From: Nemertoderma westbladi
Lineage: Eukaryota > Xenacoelomorpha > Nemertodermatida > Nemertodermatidae
Direction: 5' to 3'
NCBI GenBank assembly: GCA_032718475.1
Contig: JAUCBJ010000896.1
Coordinates: 36,513-100,512 of the forward strand
DNA length: 64,000 nucleotides
Positions 1 through 8,750 of the stretch are shown in pieces. Each line of letters begins with the position of its first letter. The stretch's first letter is position 1. Position numbers and translations under genes: made by a program. The notes under the pieces were generated by a model that made no database searches, was not told the origin of the DNA, and saw nothing but the letters and a program-made list of their open reading frames with translations.

Positions 1-863
1 AAGTTTATGCTCTCGAAAACTTCCGGTGTCATCTCCTTAGCTGGAGTTTGATCGTGTGACGTCCAATGGTAAGGTAGGCTCGCGAGTCTTCCGCCCCATT
101 CTTCCATCTCACCTTTCTCGAAAGCCTTGTAGGCTCTGTATAGGCTAAGAGCTTCTTTCTTTTCGCGGGTTGACTGATTCGCCTCGTCCAGCGTAAGTTC
201 AAATGCATCGGGTTCAACAACCTTAGGTGGGTAAACAACAGTTTCTCCCGCCTTTGGTCCAGTCATAGCAAACGAATGATATGGATTTGATAAAGGATAC
301 CCTCCTTCCTGGTAGCGTAGTTGTTGATGGTTCGAACACCTCGCCAATATCGGTTCAGGATTTTCCTTATTCAAACGCATCGGAATCGCATTTCGTTGTT
401 CGCGCATACAAGAACCGCATTGATAATAAAGTTTATAAACTGAAAATGCTTCCTTGGTTTCTCTATCGTCCCCTCGTGTTCGTCTGTAAAGATGCATTCC
501 ATCAAATTCATCGCGTACCGCGGGCATAGGTTCGTGCGCCTTCAGGTATTGCATAGTATGATACAAACGACTAATTTCAGTATCGGGGTCTTCGCTAATG
601 TCTCCCGTATCACACAAAGCGTCGTACGGGTAAAGTTCATTGAAGGTTTTGCGTAAACTTTCGATTCTTTCATTTAATGCGTTTTGCCTTCTCTTTAATA
701 CATTTGAGTCATATTTAGTTCTTGCGAGTTTTGCCGTACTTTCTGATAATTCTTTTATACCAAATATAGTATAGTCTTTGGCTCCAAATCTCTCAAATGG
801 CGCTGCTGCTTCCTCTTGGATATCATATCCCCATCTCGGCTCTCCATGTATCTCCTTCTCCAT
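1..863 (-). CDS. Partial ORF downstream of pol in BEL/Pao element D, unknown function
   Basis: An open frame of about 287 codons starts at an ATG at 863 and runs off the left edge without a stop. I do not recognise the family. The protein is hydrophilic, has no signal peptide or membrane segment, and contains a Cys cluster (CGSC near residue 139, another Cys-His pair about 25 residues on). It includes GRLASLP, the translation of the short repeat at 77-92. It lies 660 bp downstream of the pol stop on the same strand, the position taken in element C by a zinc-knuckle ORF, so I infer a third ORF of the same element. It could instead be a separate host exon. The length without stops makes coding likely; the function is open. 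Confidence 0.6.
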   Translation of the reverse strand, partial: MEKEIHGEPRWGYDIQEEAAAPFERFGAKDYTIFGIKELSESTAKLARTKYDSNVLKRRQNALNERIESLRKTFNELYPYDALCDTGDISEDPDTEISRLYHTMQYLKAHEPMPAVRDEFDGMHLYRRTRGDDRETKEAFSVYKLYYQCGSCMREQRNAIPMRLNKENPEPILARCSNHQQLRYQEGGYPLSNPYHSFAMTGPKAGETVVYPPKVVEPDAFELTLDEANQSTREKKEALSLYRAYKAFEKGEMEEWGGRLASLPYHWTSHDQTPAKEMTPEVFESIN

Positions 864-1524
864 AATTAGAGGTGTAGTTACATAATCATTACTACTAGAG
901 GGAATACAACAGAGTTTATAGTTAGTTGTGAGGAGACGTGAGAGTTTCGTCTGCCTTTTGGGCTTCGACAACGCTCTAACCTCCTACCCATAGCCTAAGA
1001 TCTAGGGTTTCTTTAATGACACGCTGCTTCTTATCTAAAATTTTTTGCTGAAATAAAAACGAATTTGGGCTAAACTGGCTGTGAGTCTAAAATACTCACC
1101 TTTTGATCCCAAACTATTATCAGAAAATAAGCAATCAAGAATTAGTAATAAATATAGGGGAGTCTATTTTGACGTAACTTATTGAAACAAGACCGTGTAA
1201 AATTTAATTAAAATTTTAAGAAAGGCTCGCAAGTCTTCCTCTCTTGTTTCTCTAATTTTTAAGTTCCACCCGACTGTACCCTGAAATCTATTCACTGGAG
1301 AAAATTTTGAAAATTTTTCAAATCCAAATGGATTGTCTAAAATTTCGAAAATGTCTCAATATTGTGAGTTCCAAGTAGAATTCCATTTCTTATACCTACA
1401 AATCCCGCTCCTATGTGACACATAAGGGTACTACCCTCAATGTTCACATATAAAGACAATGGAATTCTACCGCTGTCCTTACTACGGTGTACAGGTACGT
1501 GGAAATCTATTTGTAAACTCCTAA
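864..1524. other. Non-coding spacer between pol and the downstream ORF
   Basis: AT-rich spacer with no open frame of note. It holds one copy of the dispersed short repeat (1224-1239) and the inverted repeat at 1376-1469. It may be the 3' non-coding part of pol or carry signals for the downstream ORF. Confidence 0.5.
1376..1469. repeat. 12-bp perfect inverted repeat (stem-loop)
   Basis: TAGAATTCCATT at 1376-1387 is the exact reverse complement of 1458-1469, with a 70-bp loop. It sits just 3' of pol on the minus strand. It may be a structural RNA element or a small insertion; nothing further is visible. Confidence 0.6.
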
Positions 1525-4500
1525 TTATTTACTAATATTTGTTGGAGATTTGTAGTCTCCAGACTCGTTACGAGTCTCTTCAAGAAGTACGAGACGTTGA
1601 GTCGGTCTGTCAACTGTACGACCGTCAATTGTCCGTACCGTCACAGTTCTTGTCACTCCATCCATAGATGGATGTGTGGCTAAAATTACACCTGTTATCC
1701 AGAAGCGTCTTTTTAGATTCACTTCCGCTAACAGCACGTGATCTCCCGGCTTTAATGCCCGGGTGTTATTGTACCAGTTTGTTCTGGCAGAAATAGAGGG
1801 CAAATAATGGTTTTGCCATATCTCCCAGAATTTGTTAGCTAGTAGTTGCGTGATTTTCCACGCTTTTCTACCGTAGCTATCGCCTTCCATTGGAAAAGAA
1901 ATAGGCGTCAAAGTAGTCGGTGCCTGCATTAGCAGGTGTGCAGGTGTTAAAGCAAACTGGGATTGTTTGTCATCGGGTACTAATACTATTGGTCTAGTAT
2001 TTAGTATTGCCTCGATTTCAACAAACAATGTGGTCAATTGGTCGTCTGTCAATATGTGGTTTACTGGAATGACCTTTGCCATTGCCGTTTTGATAGATCT
2101 AATCAATCTCTCCCAGACTCCGCCTCTCCATGGACTATCTGGAGGATTAAACTTCCAAATAATCTTGTAAGGACGTAGTTCGTTTGAGATTTGATCGTGA
2201 TCTAATTTCTTAAAGGCTCTAGCTATTTCATTTCGAGCACCAACAAAGTTTGTCCCTTGGTCTGAGTACAAGCATTTCACTAGTCCGCGTCTAGCGATAA
2301 ATCGCCGCAATGCTAGTATAAACGCGTTGGTGGAAAGATCCATCACACGTTCGATATGAACTGCCCTACTGGACATACATGTGAAAATCAGTCCCCAGCG
2401 TTTTACTAGTATACGTCCACGTTTCGTATGTATGGGACCAAAGCAATCAATTCCAGTCTCTGTAAAAGGTGGTCTGAATGCTTGAAGTCGTGCTTGTGGA
2501 AGTTCACTCATTTCTTGGGTACCTATTCTAGAATGTACCTTTTTACAAATAATACACGTACGTGTCACTGAACTTAACGCTTTACTGGGTCTAATCAATA
2601 CAAATCTTGTACGTAAGTAGGAAAGACAGTGGTGTCTTCCAGCGTGTTTCAGATGTAAATGTGCGTCCAGTATCATTGCACGTTGTAATTCGTGATGCTG
2701 CGGTATTATTATTGGGTACCTAAAGTTCGTGTTAAAGTCAATGTTTTGAAGCCGAGATTTATGACAAATTAAGCCATTATAAATTATCGGACTCCAACTC
2801 AATATTGGTGACGACTTGATTGGTTGACCTTGATTTATAGATGTGAATTCGCGTGCGAAGTATCGCAGTTGGTAATGGCGAATTAATTTAATTTCACACC
2901 TGTCAATCTCAGTCAATGTAAGTCGACGTGTAAAGTCGCATTTGCCTTTAACGTATTGTACAAAACGTACAATCCACGCTAATTTTCGGCAAGCATTTGT
3001 CCAAGAATCTGTTAGGTTTACAATACGGTCGACGTAAGTATTTGTGACGTCATCAGGTAAGTCAATGGAGAATTTGGAAGGTTTTGATTTACTAGAAGGT
3101 CCCACGGGTCCGCCGGTAAGTATTCCCTTGTTGACTGTTGATCCGTCCGGGTCTACAAGTAATTCGTCCTTCCTTGTTTTCTTACCTTGATTGTCAGTAC
3201 TTTGTAAGTCGATCGTTAATGGTGGTTTGAACTCTATGGGGTCACTGGGTTTCGGTAAACTTAATTTTCTGCCGATATTAATCCCAGGGCTCACCATAGG
3301 TTGCAAGTTTGGTATGTCTCTTGAGCGCAAAGTAACACCTGTATTTACATTAGCGTAGGTACTACCCACATCTGTAATACATGAGGTTTCACTGTGCTCA
3401 TGGTTGCTCAAGTGTGTCAAATTTGGTAGTTTGTCAATACAAGGCTGCTCCAATAGGGAAACTGCGGCTTTACTATTTGTCAATATGTTACTAGTGTCTG
3501 GTAGAACATTTTGTGACATGTCTGGTAAAATGTTTCGCGGAACATCCGGCGAAATATCTAGTGACGTGTCTGGCAAAACGTCTGGTTGACCGTCTAGTAA
3601 CGCGTCTGGTGATACGTCTGGTAACGTGTCTGGTTGACCGTCTGGCGATATGTCTGGTGTAGAAAGGCTCGCAAGTCTTCCGTTCTTGACTTTTGAAGTT
3701 ATCGCCTTCCATTTCGCCTTCGGTTTTTTCTTAAGTTTAGCCGCCGTCTTTTTCTTTGCTTTCCCTTTCTTTGGTTTTTTAATTTCGGCGTCTTTAGGGA
3801 TAGTGTTAGACTTGTTGTCGTATAGTGGCGGCCAATGTAGTGTTGATCTTTGCAAGAATTGTGGTCCGTGCTGCCAAAATTCTTTGTTCTCCGATTTACA
3901 GAATTCCTCAGGCATCATTCCTCGCGACGCAATATCGGCTGGGTTTTGTGGTCCGGGACAATGTCGCCAATCTTCCTTTATTGAACGGTCTAGAATTTCT
4001 GCGCGACGGTTAGCTACGAATGTCTTGAATTCGAGTGTGTCGTTGTTTATGTAAAATAAAACCAACGTCGCGTCAGTCCAATAAAATATCTGTAAACTTG
4101 ACTGTAGTTCCGTCTGTATAAGGTTCACGATTGTGGTTGACAGGGTTGCTGCTTGTAGCTCAGCGCGTGGTGTCGTCATATACTTAGTAGGCATAGTCTT
4201 AGCCTTAGAGGTAATGAGCGAAACATCAAACTCTTCTGAGTCTACTTGTCTGCGCAAGTACGCTGCCACTCCAAAGCCGTTGTCACTGGCGTCGGAAAAA
4301 CAATGTAATTCCAAGTTGTCGGGAAATGTCGTTTGTAATAAGTACACTCTGGGTATGGAATAATCCTCTAGTGAAGATAATTCTGCCTCCCAGGTTTTCC
4401 ATAAATCCACTTGTTCTGATGAGATCGGCTCGTCCCATGTCAGTCCATCCTTCCAAATACTGCGCATATAGATTCTGGCTTGCAGTATTATTGGACTGAT

Positions 4501-5952
4501 GAATCCTAATGGATCGAATAATCGACTCAATTTTGACAAGCAGGATCTCTTTGTCAGAGTGTTTTCTTGAGTGTCCAGTCTCACCTTCACTCGAAAGTTG
4601 TCCGTGTTTGGGTCCCAAAAGAGCCCCAACACCTTGGTCGTCGGTAGTGGTTCAAACTCTAGGTCTATTTCACCACCTCCACGCTCAGTCGTTCCGAATG
4701 AGTCTACCAATTCGGCACTGTTTGAGGCGAATTTGGTGAGGTTAAAACCTCCGCCCGCTAAGCAGTCCCGTAATTGATGTGCTACTGTTATAGCACGTTC
4801 TACTGTGTCACAACTCTGTAAACCATCGTCCACGTAAAAGTCACGTTCTACGATCTTGATTATCTCTGGGTCATATATATGTTTCTGATCCCTAGCGGCT
4901 TGCTTTAGGGCGTACATCGTACAGTTTGGGCTGTCCCTGGCACCGAAAACGCGAACTTGCATTTGGTAAGTCGCTGGTGGTAGACCTAAGTCTCCTTCCG
5001 TGTACCAGAGGAACCTCAAACTGTCTCTGTCTCGCTCTAACGCTCTCACTTGGTGAAACATCGCTTCAACGTCACAAGTAAAGGCTACCTGGCGTTGACG
5101 GAAGCGCATAATCACCCCCATAAGATAATTATTCATGCTCGGTCCATCCATCAACTCGCTATTGAGGGACATTCCCTCAAACAGAGCCGCACAGTCATTG
5201 ACTACACGTACTTTGTCTGGTTTGTCGGGATGTCTCACGTAGTGATGTGGTAAGTAGTATGTCTGGTCTGTCACAATCTCTGGGTTAGTCATTCTGATGG
5301 CGTATCCCTTTGTTAAATACGTCTCCATCTGAGTATTATACTGCAGATGGGCTTTCTCGTCCTTTAATAGATGTTGTCGTATTGAGTGTAAACGTCTTAA
5401 GGCTAGCGGATAGTTATTTATGAGTTTAGGACGTTGGTTACGCCATAGCATCCCTACCTCATAATGTCCGTCTTTCGTCTGGCGGATAGTATCTTCCATG
5501 ATCTTCAAAGATTGTTTCTCTTGTTCCGACATACATGGATCGTAGCTACCAGGTTCAGCTGTATCTTGTTCTAACCACCTGATAGTCTTCTCCGTTAATT
5601 CTTTGTCCAATGCAGCTTGTTCCACTTGATGATTTCTTAATGCGTTATCATCGATATCGACGGGCATTGTTGAGGTTATTGGTGTAGGTAGACTCGCAAG
5701 CCTTCCGGCGTTATCATCTGTCGTCGATGGAATCTCTGGCTGACTCGTCTTCTCCCCAAGTTCTAAACTCACCTGGTGGATTAGCTGCTCCTTGTGACTT
5801 ATCATACTAGCTACACACGTCGTATCATGTTTTGTCGAATGTAGTGTAGTATAGTCTATGTCGTGTGAAAAGGAATGAGTCGAAGTTGTAGTTAATAAAC
5901 TACATGTACTTTGTATATCGTCTTCCTCGTCACTTATATCCAGTGTGCGCAC
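1525..5952 (-). CDS. pol: BEL/Pao pol polyprotein: RT, RNase H, integrase, DUF5641
   Basis: 1475 residues. In order: a variable N-terminus; reverse transcriptase from about residue 235 with catalytic YVDD at 373-376; RNase H with the first acidic residue D554 in SDAS; a long Lys- and Pro-rich linker (about 700-1000) carrying a minisatellite; the integrase H2C2 zinc-binding region (about 1095-1140); the integrase core with D1169, D1231 and E1281; and a C-terminal DUF5641-type domain from about 1375. This order is diagnostic of BEL/Pao. All catalytic residues I looked for are present, so the enzyme part could be functional. The frame is the same as that of the upstream protease ORF, separated only by a TAA at 6028-6030 and 25 open codons, so the ATG-like start at 5952 is probably not the true start. 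Two copies of the dispersed 16-bp repeat are translated in frame as GRLASL. Confidence 0.93.
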   Translation of the reverse strand: MRTLDISDEEDDIQSTCSLLTTTSTHSFSHDIDYTTLHSTKHDTTCVASMISHKEQLIHQVSLELGEKTSQPEIPSTTDDNAGRLASLPTPITSTMPVDIDDNALRNHQVEQAALDKELTEKTIRWLEQDTAEPGSYDPCMSEQEKQSLKIMEDTIRQTKDGHYEVGMLWRNQRPKLINNYPLALRRLHSIRQHLLKDEKAHLQYNTQMETYLTKGYAIRMTNPEIVTDQTYYLPHHYVRHPDKPDKVRVVNDCAALFEGMSLNSELMDGPSMNNYLMGVIMRFRQRQVAFTCDVEAMFHQVRALERDRDSLRFLWYTEGDLGLPPATYQMQVRVFGARDSPNCTMYALKQAARDQKHIYDPEIIKIVERDFYVDDGLQSCDTVERAITVAHQLRDCLAGGGFNLTKFASNSAELVDSFGTTERGGGEIDLEFEPLPTTKVLGLFWDPNTDNFRVKVRLDTQENTLTKRSCLSKLSRLFDPLGFISPIILQARIYMRSIWKDGLTWDEPISSEQVDLWKTWEAELSSLEDYSIPRVYLLQTTFPDNLELHCFSDASDNGFGVAAYLRRQVDSEEFDVSLITSKAKTMPTKYMTTPRAELQAATLSTTIVNLIQTELQSSLQIFYWTDATLVLFYINNDTLEFKTFVANRRAEILDRSIKEDWRHCPGPQNPADIASRGMMPEEFCKSENKEFWQHGPQFLQRSTLHWPPLYDNKSNTIPKDAEIKKPKKGKAKKKTAAKLKKKPKAKWKAITSKVKNGRLASLSTPDISPDGQPDTLPDVSPDALLDGQPDVLPDTSLDISPDVPRNILPDMSQNVLPDTSNILTNSKAAVSLLEQPCIDKLPNLTHLSNHEHSETSCITDVGSTYANVNTGVTLRSRDIPNLQPMVSPGINIGRKLSLPKPSDPIEFKPPLTIDLQSTDNQGKKTRKDELLVDPDGSTVNKGILTGGPVGPSSKSKPSKFSIDLPDDVTNTYVDRIVNLTDSWTNACRKLAWIVRFVQYVKGKCDFTRRLTLTEIDRCEIKLIRHYQLRYFAREFTSINQGQPIKSSPILSWSPIIYNGLICHKSRLQNIDFNTNFRYPIIIPQHHELQRAMILDAHLHLKHAGRHHCLSYLRTRFVLIRPSKALSSVTRTCIICKKVHSRIGTQEMSELPQARLQAFRPPFTETGIDCFGPIHTKRGRILVKRWGLIFTCMSSRAVHIERVMDLSTNAFILALRRFIARRGLVKCLYSDQGTNFVGARNEIARAFKKLDHDQISNELRPYKIIWKFNPPDSPWRGGVWERLIRSIKTAMAKVIPVNHILTDDQLTTLFVEIEAILNTRPIVLVPDDKQSQFALTPAHLLMQAPTTLTPISFPMEGDSYGRKAWKITQLLANKFWEIWQNHYLPSISARTNWYNNTRALKPGDHVLLAEVNLKRRFWITGVILATHPSMDGVTRTVTVRTIDGRTVDRPTQRLVLLEETRNESGDYKSPTNISK
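3487..3660 (-). repeat. In-frame minisatellite in the pol linker
   Basis: About a dozen imperfect 12-15-bp units related to GTCTGGTAACGT, read on the minus strand as SPD/LPD/QPD repeats. It lies between RNase H and integrase, where BEL/Pao proteins tolerate length variation. It ends directly beside a copy of the dispersed short repeat (3666-3681). Confidence 0.75.
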
Positions 5953-6027
5953 AGGCGCTCGAGTATACCACCCTATCGGCGTTCTACAGGCGTATGCGTT
6001 TCCAGCTACGACTGCCGATGGTCTGGT

Positions 6028-7269
6028 TTACCACACTTGATGTAGGTTGAATTGATCTGTCCCGATCAGCATTGCTACCGACCTATAGTTGACAGGACAT
6101 TCAGGTACACCAAGGTGTCTGAAGTACTTACGGTCCTCCAAGGATTGTTCTGGGACAGGACCTAGTAGGTTACTAAAGTCCTTGGTTGCCGCAAAAGTCA
6201 AATCCTTAAAGGGCAACAAAGACCTCTCCTTTTCGCTGTGTTGCGATTTCGGAAGGAGAGTGTCTAAGTTTAACTTAACTCGTGTCACTGGTATTGCACG
6301 TTGTCCATGCATACTACTTACGGTGTAACTGACGTTCTTACCTTGTTGGAGATCCGTCACAACATCAGCTACTTTCTCATCCACATAACTATGTGATGAG
6401 GCTGAATCCAGGATAGCGTAGATCCTTTTGCTCCCTTTGGTGCCAGTAATCTTGACAGGAATTATACTAAACCCCTTTAGTTGATCAGGCGTCAGATGCG
6501 CAATCGATGGTTGTTTGTCTCCAGTATCAAAGTAAACGTCGTCGTCTTCCGACTCTTCATCCGACGATCCTGATTGTTCCGAGAAGCAATCTCTAATGTG
6601 CGTCACGAAAGTCGGTGTTGTTTTCGACTCTCGACCCTTATATGCTGTGTTGCATCTTGCTGCCGCTTCCGGGTGTTCCCTGGTGAAGCGTTTGGTCGGC
6701 GTATGACTGTCTGTGTGGAGCAAACCGTCATGGTTGCGTCCACACGAAGGACAGGTGTCTGTATTTGGGCAGTCTTTACGGACATGTCCATGTAGTGTAC
6801 ACCGCCAACAAGAGTCCAATGGCCGTATTTGTAGTCGTCGTTCCTCCGAGTTCAATTCGCGGAATAGTCGACAACCTCTCAGTTTATGGCTAGTATGTCG
6901 TTTACCTAGCCGTTCGCAATATTGGCAACCGCTGAAATCCACAGTTAGCTGTTGTCTGGTCTGTTTGGTCCCAATTGGTGCGGATACCTTATTATTGTCC
7001 GAAAATTGTCGGGTGTCGGTCGATGTTGCGTAAGTAACCGTCTTGGTGGATGTTGTTTGGGGTTTTTGTCGGTTCGAGGATGGTAATGTTATTCCTTCCG
7101 CCACGATATGTTGGTCCGTGTAGTTCGAACGCGTCTCGACTACTGCCTCTCTGGATATCAGTAAGTAGACGTCTTCCAACTTCAAGAATCCGCCCCTCTC
7201 TTCTCGCTGATATTCTATCTTTCGCCACTCCCGACGAAGTCGATGGTGTAATCTTCCTATTATTTTCAA
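6028..7269 (-). CDS. Gag C-terminus with CCHC knuckles and DUF1758-type aspartic protease
   Basis: 413 residues as delimited, but the frame is open upstream to about 7378 and the first part continues a DUF1759 gag domain. A Cys/His-rich block at about 113-180 includes a canonical CCHC knuckle (CX2CX4HX4C from C154), expected to bind RNA in the particle. An acidic Ser-rich stretch follows, then a retroviral-type protease with D288 in LDSAS, as in BEL/Pao DUF1758 proteases. The frame ends at TAA 6028-6030, and the same frame then continues into pol. Either readthrough or a nonsense mutation separates protease from RT. At the other end the domain is cut by a one-base phase change at the G9 tract (7380-7388). 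Confidence 0.85.
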   Translation of the reverse strand: MKIIGRLHHRLRREWRKIEYQREERGGFLKLEDVYLLISREAVVETRSNYTDQHIVAEGITLPSSNRQKPQTTSTKTVTYATSTDTRQFSDNNKVSAPIGTKQTRQQLTVDFSGCQYCERLGKRHTSHKLRGCRLFRELNSEERRLQIRPLDSCWRCTLHGHVRKDCPNTDTCPSCGRNHDGLLHTDSHTPTKRFTREHPEAAARCNTAYKGRESKTTPTFVTHIRDCFSEQSGSSDEESEDDDVYFDTGDKQPSIAHLTPDQLKGFSIIPVKITGTKGSKRIYAILDSASSHSYVDEKVADVVTDLQQGKNVSYTVSSMHGQRAIPVTRVKLNLDTLLPKSQHSEKERSLLPFKDLTFAATKDFSNLLGPVPEQSLEDRKYFRHLGVPECPVNYRSVAMLIGTDQFNLHQVW

Positions 7270-7360
7270 TAGGACTGTCGGAGTGTTTGCGTAGTCAAGT
7301 TGTCCAATCGAGCGTAGTGTAGTAATGGCGTTCTTAATCTCGTCAGCTAATTTCAGTAAG

Positions 7361-7702
7361 TCAACGGGTTTTGTTATAGCCCCCCCCCTTACAGAGTTCT
7401 TCTATCACTGACTTAGCCATACTAACGGTGCCTCCGTAAATCGAAGTTAAGCGATCATACGCTAGTTCGAAGGCATCTGGTACACCGACAAAGGTCTCCG
7501 CTAGACGTTTCGGTTCTCCCGTCAGCGTTTGTAGCAGGTAGTTGAATTTCTCCCTCGATGTAAAGGCGCATGCTGCTATTTGTGTCTCGATGTAGTCCAC
7601 AAAGGTGTGCCAATGTTTTGAATTACCTGAAAACTTCGGTGGTTGTTGCACCGGTAGCCCTTGTCTTGCTGCGAATTTCGCTATCTCCTCGGCCACGTTC
7701 AA
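7361..7702 (-). CDS. Gag core, DUF1759 N-terminal half (broken at a G9 tract)
   Basis: The 113 residues include the PKFSG and YLLQTLTG segments typical of the BEL/Pao gag domain DUF1759. The frame is open upstream to about 7830 and overlaps the end of the preceding gag ORF in another phase, so the start at 7702 (a TTG) is only a convention. The ORF ends six codons after a run of nine G on the minus strand (7380-7388). The rest of the domain continues in another phase from about 7378. I infer one gag domain split by slippage or an indel at the homopolymer. Confidence 0.8.
   Translation of the reverse strand: MNVAEEIAKFAARQGLPVQQPPKFSGNSKHWHTFVDYIETQIAACAFTSREKFNYLLQTLTGEPKRLAETFVGVPDAFELAYDRLTSIYGGTVSMAKSVIEELCKGGGYNKTR
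7380..7388 (-). other. G9 homopolymer at a gag frame break
   Basis: Nine C on the plus strand. Coding phase differs on the two sides of this run inside the DUF1759 domain. It may be a programmed slippage site, an inactivating indel or an assembly error. Confidence 0.6.
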
Positions 7703-7808
7703 AGTTTTGCGTCCTTGGTTGGCAATCGAGTTGATGTTCTCTCGTCTTGGCGCTTTTCCTTGATACGAGGTGTTTCTCGAGGGTTGCTTTCTTTGTTGCT
7801 TCGGGTGT

Positions 7809-8750
7809 CTAGAGTGTTTCCTCTAAACGTTCCTCTATCTGGGCCAACTTGTCTACAACTGGGCGCATTATTTCGGCGAGTTGTTGCGTACTAATTGCGT
7901 CCGTTGGTTGTAACGCTTTCTGTGTTGGTGTATTTTGTGGAGGATTGTCGATAAAGGAGTTATCTGAACGCTCACGTTTATATTCGTCGGCCGCTCCTGT
8001 TCTAAATACCTCACGTTTCGGGTAATCCGATTCACTCGAAGTACTACTGTCACCTGGATACGGTGGTCGACGTGCTCGTGTCCGTTGCGTTGTTCGAATT
8101 CTAACATTCCGTTTCGGAACATCGTCCACTGGTCTCCGTTGTTCGGTAGGCTCGCGAGTCTTCCTCGAAGTCGTAGATTGCGATGTAAACTGGTTAAACG
8201 GTTGCGTTTCCACTGGTCTCCGTTGTTCGGTAGGCTCACAAGTCTTCCTCGAAGTCGTAGATTGCGATGTAAACTGAATCGGTGGTCGAGTAACAGCGTT
8301 TGAATCCAAAGGCCTTGTAGGTCTAAACACAGTTGGGTAAGCGTAGTGTGTAACGGGTTTAGGTGTCGAAGGTGGACTCACCTGTTTAGTCGTCAGTAAT
8401 GCAGGTGCGGTCAACAAACTACTACGATCTGTAATCGGCGGGTTACTTACCTTGACTTTTAGAATGGGCGACGACGTTGCTCTTGGCTGCACAAACTTGT
8501 CCGGAATAACAAACCTGTGTTCCGTCGCACCATGGATAGGAGAAATGTTACTACTACCCGCAATCGAAACAGGTTCTTTAGTCGTAATTGGTGCAAACAT
8601 AGGAGTTACTTGAGGGAATCTTTGACATAAGTCTTTAACTAATTGTCTTTCTCGCCCAGGTGCCCCTACACTTCCTTCCTTCATTCGTTCCTGAATTTGG
8701 CGGTGCCTTACCTCTATCTGGTCCAAATCATGTCCGTCACGAGATCTCAT
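7809..8750 (-). CDS. Gag-like ORF 2 of element D, low-complexity
   Basis: 313 residues with no recognised domain. The protein is rich in Ser, Thr, Pro and Arg, ends in a predicted amphipathic helix (VDKLAQIEERLEETL), and contains an 84-bp tandem duplication that repeats TSRKTREPTEQRRPV. Its ATG lies inside the last codons of the upstream ORF, so the two overlap by 14 nt, and its stop overlaps the next gag frame. It probably forms the middle of a gag polyprotein expressed by frameshifting or reinitiation. Confidence 0.65.
   Translation of the reverse strand: MRSRDGHDLDQIEVRHRQIQERMKEGSVGAPGRERQLVKDLCQRFPQVTPMFAPITTKEPVSIAGSSNISPIHGATEHRFVIPDKFVQPRATSSPILKVKVSNPPITDRSSLLTAPALLTTKQVSPPSTPKPVTHYAYPTVFRPTRPLDSNAVTRPPIQFTSQSTTSRKTCEPTEQRRPVETQPFNQFTSQSTTSRKTREPTEQRRPVDDVPKRNVRIRTTQRTRARRPPYPGDSSTSSESDYPKREVFRTGAADEYKRERSDNSFIDNPPQNTPTQKALQPTDAISTQQLAEIMRPVVDKLAQIEERLEETL
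8127..8275 (-). repeat. 84-bp in-frame tandem duplication carrying two copies of the short repeat
   Basis: Two units of about 65 matching bases start 84 bp (28 codons) apart. Each holds one copy of the dispersed near-palindrome (8149-8164 and 8233-8248). The copies differ by transitions in the motif core. Confidence 0.85.

Noticed and set aside
1-863. Envelope gene of an errantivirus-like BEL element
   Set aside because: No signal peptide, transmembrane segment or furin-type site is visible.
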